DNA of 10,478 nt from an uncultured Clostridia bacterium (GTDB lineage: Bacteria; Bacillota_A; Clostridia; Christensenellales; Aristaeellaceae): the NCBI GenBank assembly GCA_947166205.1, contig CAMVDI010000051.1, forward strand, positions 1 to 10,478, read 5' to 3'. The notes beneath the pieces were generated by a model, which made no database searches, had not been told where the DNA came from, and worked only from the letters and a program-made list of their open reading frames with translations. Made by a program: the position numbers and the translations under genes. Positions 1-5,920 of this stretch are shown in pieces. Each line of letters opens with the position of its first letter. The stretch's first letter is position 1.

Positions 1-1261
1 GCAGCACCGCGTCCATCTGGCCGTCCAGGTCCTCCCGGAACTTCGCGGCATCCCGCACGATGGGCCGGATGTTCTCCAGCCCCAGCCTCCGCTGCTGGGC
101 GGCGATCAGGCTGACCCGGTGGTCATGGATGTCCCAGGCCTGAACCCGGCCCGTGTCCCCCATCAGCTCCGAAATATAGCAGGTCTTCCCGCCCGGGGCG
201 GCGCAGCAGTCCAGCACCCGGGACCCCCGCTGGGGATCCAGTGCCAGGCAGACCATCATGCTGCTCTCGCTCTGGATGCTGAAGTATCCCTTCAGGAAGT
301 CCGAGTCCCGGGCGATATCCATGGCGCCGGTGATCCGCCGGGCCCCGGGAAGATCCGCCTTTTCCTTTCCCCAGATCTTCTTTTCCAGGATCGCGTCAAA
401 GCCGGCCTCGTCGGTCCTGAGCAGGTTTCTGCGGATGGTGATGGCGCTGTCCGTGTTCCGCCAGCAGGCGATCCGTTCCGCCTCCTCATCGCCCCAGTCC
501 TTCCGGAGCCGGGTTCCCAGCCATTCCGGCACGCTGCAGCGGACCGCGAAGGCCTTCTCCGGTTCCGTCTCCGGGTCCGGGAGCCGCAGCTCATCCTTCT
601 TCCGGACCAGATTGCGCAGGATGCCGTTGCAGACGCCCTTCAGCCCCTCGATCCCCTGCTCCGCGCACAGCTGGACGCAGGTGTTGGTGGCCGCGCTTTC
701 GGGAATCCGGTCCTCGATCAGGATCTGGCAGGCCCCCAGCCGCAGGATGTTCCGCAGCCGGATGTCCGTATCCTCCCGGGCCATCACCTGGCCCAGCATC
801 CAGTCCAGGTATACCAGCCGGTCCAGCGTGTCATAGACCAGCCTCGAGGCCAGCCTCCGGTCCGCTCCGCTCAGCCCGCAGCCCTGCATGGCCCGGTCCA
901 GGCTCAGGGAAGCGTAGGCCCCTTCCTCGGTCACCTCCCGCAGCACTTTCAGCGCCAGTCTCCGGGGCGCCAGTCCCTCCATCTCCGCGGGCTTTTCCCG
1001 CTTCGGGGCGGGCCGGCCGTAAGGGCCGGCGGGTTTCGCGGGCCGTCCGCCGGGGCCCTTCGCGGGCCGGCCGTAGGTTCCCTTCGCCGGCCGGCCGTAG
1101 GGGCCGGCGGGCTTCCCGGGCTGTCCCTTCGCGGGCCGGGAAAAATGCCCCTCCCCGGGTTTCCCCGCCCGGGCCGGCCTTCCGCTTCCCGCTCCCCTTT
1201 CGCCCGCCGGGCGGCCGGCTTCCGTCCTGTCCGGCATTCCGTTCTTCTCTGTCCTGTTCAT
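1..1261 (-). CDS. rsmB: 16S rRNA (cytosine-C5) methyltransferase RsmB, 3' part outside window
   Basis: RsmB/Sun-family enzyme. In E. coli this family makes m5C967 in 16S rRNA using S-adenosylmethionine. About 420 residues are visible. Residues 1-93 are a low-complexity Gly/Arg/Pro/Ala/Lys-rich tail with seven (G/S)RPA copies. A NusB-like RNA-binding domain begins near M94 (MEGLAPRRLALKVLREV). The Rossmann methyltransferase core follows, with the SAM motif VLDCCAAPGGKT (D351 to T360) and the acidic motif WDIHDHR after it. The window stops at MDAVL, just before the expected DAPCSG catalytic motif, so neither catalytic cysteine can be seen. The reading frame is the same in the tail and the SAM motif, so no frameshift is apparent between them. 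I chose ATG at 1261; a GGGGAG lies 13 nt upstream, which is a long spacing. An in-frame GTG at 1282 and M94 are alternatives. It lies 70 nt downstream of fmt and is probably cotranscribed. Confidence 0.93.
   Translation of the reverse strand, partial: MNRTEKNGMPDRTEAGRPAGERGAGSGRPARAGKPGEGHFSRPAKGQPGKPAGPYGRPAKGTYGRPAKGPGGRPAKPAGPYGRPAPKREKPAEMEGLAPRRLALKVLREVTEEGAYASLSLDRAMQGCGLSGADRRLASRLVYDTLDRLVYLDWMLGQVMAREDTDIRLRNILRLGACQILIEDRIPESAATNTCVQLCAEQGIEGLKGVCNGILRNLVRKKDELRLPDPETEPEKAFAVRCSVPEWLGTRLRKDWGDEEAERIACWRNTDSAITIRRNLLRTDEAGFDAILEKKIWGKEKADLPGARRITGAMDIARDSDFLKGYFSIQSESSMMVCLALDPQRGSRVLDCCAAPGGKTCYISELMGDTGRVQAWDIHDHRVSLIAAQQRRLGLENIRPIVRDAAKFREDLDGQMDAVL
1011..1141 (-). repeat. Imperfect repeats encoding (G/S)RPAK units in the RsmB tail
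   Basis: The element GGCCGGCCGTA occurs three times on the plus strand, at 1011, 1065 and 1089. A longer 33-bp unit at 1011-1043 recurs at 1089-1121 with three mismatches. Read on the minus strand these give YGRPAKG or GPYGRPA units in residues 41-85 of RsmB. Two more diverged GRPA copies lie nearer the N-terminus (residues 16-19 and 27-30). Repeats this GC-rich can expand or contract by slippage, so the copy number may differ between strains. Confidence 0.85.
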
Positions 1262-1285
1262 GTATTTCTGTTTTCTCCCCACTGC

Positions 1286-1300
1286 GGCGGACTCTCCGCC
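1286..1300 (-). other. Small stem-loop between fmt and rsmB
   Basis: GGCGGA and TCCGCC form a perfect 6-bp stem with a 3-nt loop in the 70-nt fmt-rsmB spacer. No T-run follows on the minus strand, so it is not an intrinsic terminator. It lies just upstream of the candidate rsmB ribosome binding site and could affect rsmB translation or mRNA processing. That role is only inferred. Confidence 0.4.
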
Positions 1301-1331
1301 CCCCGCGTTCTGTCTGGCTCCGTCTCTCCGG

Positions 1332-2252
1332 TCACAGCCGGGTTCCCGCCGGAAGGGCGTGCCCCCGCAGATAGTCCTCCGGGCGCATCCTTTTTCCGCC
1401 CGGTGCCTGCAGCTCCAGAATCCGGACCGCGCCCCGGCCGCAGGCGATGATCAGGCCCTCCCGGGGATCCGCCCGCAGCACCTCCCCCGGCGCTCCGGTT
1501 CCCTCCGCCACGGCCGCCCGCAGCAGCTTCAGCCTGCCCTCTCCCAGGGGAACGCTGACGCAGGGCCAGGGGTTCAGGCCGTTGACCGCCCCCCGGACCT
1601 CCTCCGCCGTCCCCGTAAAGTCCGCCTCCCCCATCCCGCGGTTCAGCATGGGGTCATAGGTCATCTCCGCCTCGTTCTGGGGCTCCGCCCGCAGGTCCCC
1701 GGCCTCCAGCCGCCTCAGCGTCTCCATCAGCAGCTCCGCCCCGATCCGGCTCAGCCGTTCCGTCAGCTCGCCGCAGGTTTCCGTCTCCCCGATCTCCGTC
1801 TCCGCCCGCAGCAGCATATCCCCGGTGTCGATTCCCTTGTCCATCATCATGGTGGTCACGCCGGTCTTCCGGTCCCCCTGCAGGATCGCCCAGGCGATGG
1901 GTGCGGATCCCCTGTGCCGGGGCAAAAGCGACGCGTGCACGTTGACGCAGCCCATCCGGGGGATGTCCAGGATCTCCTGGCTCAGAATCTGGCCGAAAGC
2001 CGCCGTCACGCAGAGGTCCGGGGCCAGCGCCCGCAGATCCTCCGCCCCGTCCCGCCGGATCTTTTCCGGCTGAAAAACGGGGATGCCGTGTTTCTCCGCG
2101 CAGACCTTGACCGGCGGCGGCGTCAGCCGGTTTCCCCGGCCCTTCGGCCGGTCCGGCTGCGTAAAGACCGCGGCCACCTCGTATCCCGCCCCGATCATGC
2201 TTTCGAGGCAGGGCACGGCGAAATCGGGGGTTCCCATAAAAACGATCCGCAT
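1332..2252 (-). CDS. fmt: Methionyl-tRNA formyltransferase
   Basis: Transfers the formyl group of 10-formyltetrahydrofolate to Met-tRNAfMet in the cytoplasm, making the initiator tRNA. The protein is 306 residues, normal for the family. The N-terminal formyltransferase domain opens with MRIVFMGTPDFAVP and carries the SLLPRHRGSAPI signature. The catalytic triad is visible as N104, H106 (both in NVHASLLP) and D142 (in GIDTGD). The C-terminal tRNA-binding domain runs from about residue 205 and contains the typical NPWP motif. The start codon overlaps the def stop by one base (TGATG), and a GGAGG lies 10 nt upstream inside def, which suggests translational coupling. def and fmt are functionally paired and usually adjacent. 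Nothing is missing or broken. Confidence 0.97.
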   Translation of the reverse strand: MRIVFMGTPDFAVPCLESMIGAGYEVAAVFTQPDRPKGRGNRLTPPPVKVCAEKHGIPVFQPEKIRRDGAEDLRALAPDLCVTAAFGQILSQEILDIPRMGCVNVHASLLPRHRGSAPIAWAILQGDRKTGVTTMMMDKGIDTGDMLLRAETEIGETETCGELTERLSRIGAELLMETLRRLEAGDLRAEPQNEAEMTYDPMLNRGMGEADFTGTAEEVRGAVNGLNPWPCVSVPLGEGRLKLLRAAVAEGTGAPGEVLRADPREGLIIACGRGAVRILELQAPGGKRMRPEDYLRGHALPAGTRL

Positions 2253-2749
2253 CAGTTGTCATCCTCCGGTATATGCCCCTGGATCTCTTCCTCCGTCAGC
2301 TCCCGATCCATTATATCCACGTACAGCACCCCGTCCAGGTGGTCCAGCTCGTGGCAGACCGCCCGGGCTTCCAGCCCTTCCGCCTCCAGCTCCTGCCAGT
2401 TTCCGTGCCGGTCCTGATACCTGGCCCGGACCCGCATGGGCCGGGTCACGACGCCCTGGCGGTCCGGAACGGACAGGCAGCCTTCCCGCCCGGTCTGGCT
2501 TCCGCTCCGCTCAAGAATCTCCGGGTTCACCATCTCCCGCAGTCCGCTGTGGTCTTCCGTCACGTCGATCACAACCACCCGGCGCAGGATGCCCACCTGC
2601 GGGGCCGCCAGCCCGACGCCCTGCGCCTTGTACATGGTGTCCGCCATATCCTTCAGCAGAACCGACAGCCGCAGGTCGAATTTCTCCTGCTTCCGGCAGA
2701 CCTTCCGCAGGCCTTCGTCCCCGATGGTCACAATCTTTCTGGTTGCCAT
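2252..2749 (-). CDS. def: Peptide deformylase
   Basis: Metal-dependent hydrolase that removes the N-formyl group from nascent proteins at the ribosome. It is 165 residues, the usual size. All three family motifs are present: GVGLAAPQ (residues 44-51), EGCLSVP (89-95, metal ligand C91) and HELDH (133-137, ligands H133 and H137, catalytic E134). The short acidic C-terminal end suggests the compact, iron-preferring type, although the metal cannot be read from sequence. The start at 2749 has an AAAGGAG 10 nt upstream (2760-2766). It is the first gene of def-fmt-rsmB and has its own promoter, whereas priA normally runs straight into def in related genomes. Confidence 0.97.
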   Translation of the reverse strand: MATRKIVTIGDEGLRKVCRKQEKFDLRLSVLLKDMADTMYKAQGVGLAAPQVGILRRVVVIDVTEDHSGLREMVNPEILERSGSQTGREGCLSVPDRQGVVTRPMRVRARYQDRHGNWQELEAEGLEARAVCHELDHLDGVLYVDIMDRELTEEEIQGHIPEDDN

Positions 2750-2801
2750 GTCTTCTTCGCTCCTTTGCCGTTCCGTTTCTTTCTGAAAGAACCCTGATCA
2801 T

Positions 2802-2829
2802 ATTATAGCCCAAAACGGCGGAATGGCAA
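2802..2829 (-). promoter_or_regulatory. Sigma-A type promoter for def-fmt-rsmB
   Basis: On the minus strand a TTGCCA -35 box (2824-2829) is followed by a 16-nt spacer and a perfect TATAAT -10 box (2802-2807). Transcription would start near 2795, about 45 nt before the def start codon. The local sequence is AT-rich compared with its surroundings. The outer edge of the -35 box touches the first copy of the direct repeat at 2829. Confidence 0.75.
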
Positions 2830-2861
2830 GTGGAACAGAGGGACCAGTGGAACAGAGGGAC
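2829..2861. repeat. Tandem 16-bp direct repeat AGTGGAACAGAGGGAC
   Basis: Two perfect copies of AGTGGAACAGAGGGAC lie at 2829-2844 and 2846-2861, a 17-bp period. The second runs into CGGTCCTTTTGCG. The GGACC at 2841-2845 can pair with GGTCC at 2862-2866. From memory, sequences like GGGACGGTCC next to TGGAACAG occur as dispersed short repeats in many bacterial genomes, sometimes near IS200/REP-type transposases. I cannot verify copies elsewhere from one window. It lies between priA and def. Confidence 0.7.
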
Positions 2862-2866
2862 GGTCC

Positions 2867-2989
2867 TTTTGCGCGAACGGTCTTTAATGGACAGGCCGCG
2901 GAATGAACAGGTATCACCAGAAGTCATCTTTCCCTGATATAAACGATTTGGGAGAAATGATGATTGAGAAGGATAGGATGTATTCTCCG
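2867..2989. other. AT-rich spacer between priA and def, no supported gene
   Basis: This roughly 120-nt stretch is clearly richer in A/T than the rest of the window. It has no convincing hairpin terminator for priA. On the plus strand an ATG at 2903 opens a frame whose first 30 or so residues are not GC-biased (it reads MNRYHQKSSFPDINDL), but it continues antisense into priA and no ribosome binding site is seen. It may be the remnant of something inserted or decayed. I do not recognise it. Confidence 0.4.
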
Positions 2990-5242
2990 TCAGATCATGG
3001 CGGCGGGGTTGTATTCAAAGAGGGTCTGAACGTCCTCCCGGGGCTCGTCCGCCATCTCCGTCAGCATGGCGCAGAGCTCCTCCGCCTCCGGGCTCACCAG
3101 CAGCTTGAACAGGATCTGGTGCCGATATCTGCCCCGCAGCATCCGGATGCCCGGGGGTTCCGTGTTCATCATCAGGATCTTCTTCTGCCAGGCGGGGCGG
3201 GCCGCGATCTCCGCCCGGATCCGCTCCTCCATTTCCGCGGCGGCCTTCGCCCCGGCCTCCTCCGTCCGGCTCTCCGCCAGAATCCGCGCCATGATCGTGA
3301 AGGGCGGATAGAGGGAGACCCGCCGGCGCTGGAATTCCCGCTCGAAAAAGGCCCGGTAGTCCTGGCCCGCCGCCAGGCGGATCACAGGATCGTCCGGTTT
3401 GTAGGTCTGGATGACGACCTGCCCTGGCAGCTTTCCTCTTCCCGCCCGGCCGGAGACCTGGGTCAGCAGCTGAAAGGTCCGCTCCCGGCTCCGGTAGTCC
3501 GGCAGGTTCAGCGTCAGGTCCGCCGCGACCACGCCCACCAGCGTCACCCGGGGAAAGTCCAGCCCCTTGGCGATCATCTGGGTGCCGATCAGCACCTGAA
3601 CCCTTCCGCTCCGGAAGGCCTCCAGAATCCTGGCGTGCCCGTCCCGGCCCCCGGTGGTGTCGATGTCCATCCGGGCGGTGGCGGCGCCGGGGAAAAGCCG
3701 GCGCACCTCCGCCTCCACCTTCTGGGTCCCGGCCCCGAAGTACCGGATGTACCGGCTCCCGCAGGCGGGGCATCTGTCCGGAATCGGCCGGGTGGCGCCG
3801 CAGTAGTGGCACCGGAGCAGGGGCCGCTCCGCCGTCCCGCCGTCCTCCTCCACGTGGCAGGTCATGCTCACGTCGCACTGATCGCACTTGACCACATATC
3901 CGCAGCTCCTGCAGCTGACGAAGGAGTGATATCCCCTCCGGTTGATCAGCAGCATCGCCTGCTCGCCCCGGCCCAGGCAGTCCGCCAGCTCCCGGACCAG
4001 CTCCCGGCTCAGCACCGAGCGGTTGTTGTTCTCCAGCTCCCGGCGCATGTCCACGATCCGGACCTCCGGCAGCGGCCGGTCCGCCACCCGCCGGGGCATC
4101 TCCAGCAGTGTATAGTCCCCCCGCCGGGCCTTCGCGAAGGAAAGGACGCTGGGCGTCGCGCTGGCCAGGATCAGGGCCGCCCCCTCCCGGGCGCACCGGC
4201 TCTCGGCGATCTCCCGGGCGTCGTACCGGGGGTGGTGGTCGCTGCGGTAGGTGCTTTCATGCTCCTCGTCGACAACGATCAGCCCCAGCCGCTCCGCCGG
4301 TGCGAAAACCGCGCTGCGGGCGCCGATCACGATCCGGGCGTCTCCCCGCCGGATCCTCCGCCACTCGTCGAACCGTTCCCCGGGGCTCAGGCGGCTGTGC
4401 AGCACGGCGGAAACCTGGCCGAATCTTCCCCGGAACCAGCTGACCATCTGCGGGGTCAGTGCGATCTCCGGCACGAGGATCACCACGCTCTTTCCCATCT
4501 CCAGCGTGCGCCTGGCGGCGTGCAGAAAGACCTCCGTCTTGCCGCTTCCCGTCACCCCGTGCAGCAGGAAGCGGCCCCCGCCCCGCTCCAGGCTGGGCAG
4601 AATCTCCTCCAGCACGTCCTGCTGCTCCTCGGTCAGCGGATGCCACCGGACGTTGTCAATCCGGATTCCCTCCCCGGGCTTCCGCAGGCTCTCCCGCTCC
4701 TCCGTCCGGATCAGGCCGGCGGCCTCCAGGCTCCGGAGGGCGTCCCGGGGATCCCGGACGATTTCCGCCAGCTCGGAAACCCGCCGGGGGGATTCCGCCA
4801 GCAGTGCTTCCAGAAGGGCTTTCCGCTTCGGGCTCTTCTTCTCCGCCGCAAGGGCCTTTTCCGCCGTCTCCCGGTCCGCGGCCAGCTCCGCGATCCGCTC
4901 CGTCCGCACCCGGACGCGCCCGCCCCGCATCTCCGCGGGGATCATCAGCCGCAGGGTCTCCGCCAGCGGGCAGTGCACCCGCTCCGCCATCTCCTTCGCC
5001 AGGTCAATCATCTGCGGCAGGATCGCGGGATAATCCTCCAGGGGCCGGATCACGGACCGGATCCGCTCCGGATCGCAGTCCGGCTCCGCGGACAGGCCCA
5101 GCACGACCCCTTCCTTTTCCCGGGGGCCGAAGGGCACCCGCACCCGCTGCCCCCGCTCCAGCTTCATTCCCTCCGGAACCGCGTAGGTAAAGGGCCTGGC
5201 CACATTCTCATGCGCGATGTCCACGATCACCTGACAGTACAT
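2990..5242 (-). CDS. priA: Primosomal replication restart helicase PriA
   Basis: 3'-to-5' DNA helicase that recognises abandoned replication forks and helps reload the replicative helicase. It is 750 residues, within the normal range. The N-terminal 3' DNA-binding domain covers about residues 1-105. The helicase core has Walker A GVTGSGKT (229-236), Walker B DEEH (325-328), motif III ASATPS, motif V GTQMIAKGLDFP (553-564) and motif VI QVSGRAGRG (595-603). The zinc-binding insert has eight cysteines: C444, C447, C453, C456, C478, C481, C491 and C494. The start at 5242 has AGGAGG 9 nt upstream. An ATG five bases earlier is in another frame and meets a stop after six codons. priA has its own promoter, and its 240-nt distance from def is larger than usual for this gene pair. 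Confidence 0.97.
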   Translation of the reverse strand: MYCQVIVDIAHENVARPFTYAVPEGMKLERGQRVRVPFGPREKEGVVLGLSAEPDCDPERIRSVIRPLEDYPAILPQMIDLAKEMAERVHCPLAETLRLMIPAEMRGGRVRVRTERIAELAADRETAEKALAAEKKSPKRKALLEALLAESPRRVSELAEIVRDPRDALRSLEAAGLIRTEERESLRKPGEGIRIDNVRWHPLTEEQQDVLEEILPSLERGGGRFLLHGVTGSGKTEVFLHAARRTLEMGKSVVILVPEIALTPQMVSWFRGRFGQVSAVLHSRLSPGERFDEWRRIRRGDARIVIGARSAVFAPAERLGLIVVDEEHESTYRSDHHPRYDAREIAESRCAREGAALILASATPSVLSFAKARRGDYTLLEMPRRVADRPLPEVRIVDMRRELENNNRSVLSRELVRELADCLGRGEQAMLLINRRGYHSFVSCRSCGYVVKCDQCDVSMTCHVEEDGGTAERPLLRCHYCGATRPIPDRCPACGSRYIRYFGAGTQKVEAEVRRLFPGAATARMDIDTTGGRDGHARILEAFRSGRVQVLIGTQMIAKGLDFPRVTLVGVVAADLTLNLPDYRSRERTFQLLTQVSGRAGRGKLPGQVVIQTYKPDDPVIRLAAGQDYRAFFEREFQRRRVSLYPPFTIMARILAESRTEEAGAKAAAEMEERIRAEIAARPAWQKKILMMNTEPPGIRMLRGRYRHQILFKLLVSPEAEELCAMLTEMADEPREDVQTLFEYNPAAMI

Positions 5243-5284
5243 GCCATCCCTCCTCCTGTCTGCGCCCCGGGCGTTATCCTATTT

Positions 5285-5313
5285 ATTTTACTTGCCGGAA
5301 GGATCAAAATCAA
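5285..5313 (-). promoter_or_regulatory. Promoter for priA
   Basis: On the minus strand TTGATT (-35, 5308-5313), a 17-nt spacer and TAAAAT (-10, 5285-5290) fit a sigma-A promoter. Transcription would begin near 5278, leaving a leader of about 35 nt before the priA start. The surrounding AT-rich patch stands out from the GC-rich coding sequence. Confidence 0.65.
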
Positions 5314-5324
5314 CGTCAAAAATC

Positions 5325-5368
5325 GCCGGCGCGCATCCGGGCCGGGCTCAGCCCGGATACGCGCCGGC
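5325..5368. repeat. 18-bp inverted repeat between divergent promoters
   Basis: The arms GCCGGCGCGCATCCGGGC (5325-5342) and 5351-5368 pair along 18 positions with a single C/A mismatch and an 8-nt loop. In a minus-strand RNA that mismatch becomes a G-U pair, so the stem is unbroken. On the minus strand the stem is followed by GATTTTTG, as in an intrinsic terminator. The repeat lies upstream of both the priA promoter and the promoter at 5371-5399, so neither predicted transcript contains it. It may act as an insulating terminator for antisense readthrough, a protein-binding dyad, or a cruciform. Confidence 0.8.
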
Positions 5369-5370
5369 AG

Positions 5371-5399
5371 TTGTGTTTTCCGGGATTCTGCGGTACAAT
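5371..5399 (+). promoter_or_regulatory. Promoter for the small membrane protein gene
   Basis: TTGTGT (-35, 5371-5376), a 17-nt spacer and TACAAT (-10, 5394-5399) make a plausible sigma-A promoter. The start codon is about 58 nt beyond the likely transcription start near 5406. The -35 box begins two bases after the 18-bp inverted repeat ends. Confidence 0.6.
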
Positions 5400-5463
5400 C
5401 ATTCCGTTCTCCCCGGCGCGGCCCTTCCGTCTCCGGGGATCCTGCGGGAAAGGAGGCTTGCTC

Positions 5464-5814
5464 ATGGCCTATTTTCAGCCCCGTCCGGATGACGGAGCCT
5501 ATACCCACCGTTTCGCCCCCGTCCGGGAAGAAGAGGACGACTGGGACGAGGAGGAATATGACGACGGTTTTGACGAGCTGGCCGATCCCGGCGTTCCGGA
5601 GGAGGATCTCAGCGGGGAGGATCCGCTTTCCGAGGAAGAGAGGCGGGCGGGGAAGCGGCGGAAGTTCCGCCTGGCCGCCGATCTCCGGGATCTGGGCGGC
5701 CTGATTCTCGGCATGGCCGTGATTCTCGCCCTGGTGGCCTTTCTGATCAGCATGTACCGCTTTGTTTCCTCCGATTTTGAGAATACATTTTCCCTCTGGC
5801 TGAAGCGGTTCTGA
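5464..5814 (+). CDS. Small acidic single-pass membrane protein, function unknown
   Basis: The protein has 116 residues and I do not recognise a family. Residues 21-59 are strongly acidic, with 22 Asp or Glu in 39 positions. A basic patch, RRAGKRRKFR (61-70), follows. One hydrophobic segment is at about 78-98 (from GGLILGMAVILAL), and a short polar tail ends in LWLKRF. The basic patch before the membrane segment predicts an N-in orientation, so the acidic part should be cytoplasmic. The start at 5464 is set by AAAGGAGG 7 nt upstream; an earlier in-frame ATG at 5371 lies inside the predicted promoter and is rejected. The gene stands alone, divergent from priA, and ends before a shared terminator. 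A cytoplasmic acidic tail could bind basic partners, but that is speculation. Confidence 0.8.
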   Translation: MAYFQPRPDDGAYTHRFAPVREEEDDWDEEEYDDGFDELADPGVPEEDLSGEDPLSEEERRAGKRRKFRLAADLRDLGGLILGMAVILALVAFLISMYRFVSSDFENTFSLWLKRF

Positions 5815-5868
5815 GGCCCCGGCCCCAGGATCCGTACCTTTACGCGCTTCCGGGTTTCCGGACAGCGT

Positions 5869-5897
5869 CAAAGCGCCGGCATGCCGCCGGCGCTTTG
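5869..5897. terminator. Bidirectional intrinsic terminator
   Basis: The arms CAAAGCGCCGGC (5869-5880) and GCCGGCGCTTTG (5886-5897) pair perfectly over 12 bp with a 5-nt loop. Short T-rich tracts follow on both strands (TTTGTTCTTTG on plus, TTTGACG on minus). It lies between the ends of two convergent genes and probably serves both. Confidence 0.8.
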
Positions 5898-5920
5898 TTC
5901 TTTGTCCGAGGGACCGCCCC

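Noticed and set aside
119..1450. Plus-strand open frame over rsmB and the end of fmt
   Set aside because: Proline-rich composition with no recognisable domain, and it is fully antisense to two clear genes. It is a by-product of high G/C at third positions.
2990..3030. Intrinsic terminator directly after priA
   Set aside because: Only weak short pairings (GAGAA with TTCTC) are visible downstream of the stop and no T-run follows. priA may read through toward def or end by another mechanism.
5371..5463. Earlier in-frame start for the small membrane protein
   Set aside because: The ATG lies inside the predicted -35 to -10 region and lacks a ribosome binding site, while the ATG at 5464 has AAAGGAGG at 7 nt.
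2903..5704. A very long plus-strand open frame spanning the whole priA region
   Set aside because: It is antisense to priA, which has all helicase and zinc motifs. Its translation is His/Pro/Arg/Gln-rich without domains, as expected for the complement of GC-rich coding DNA, and no ribosome binding site precedes it.
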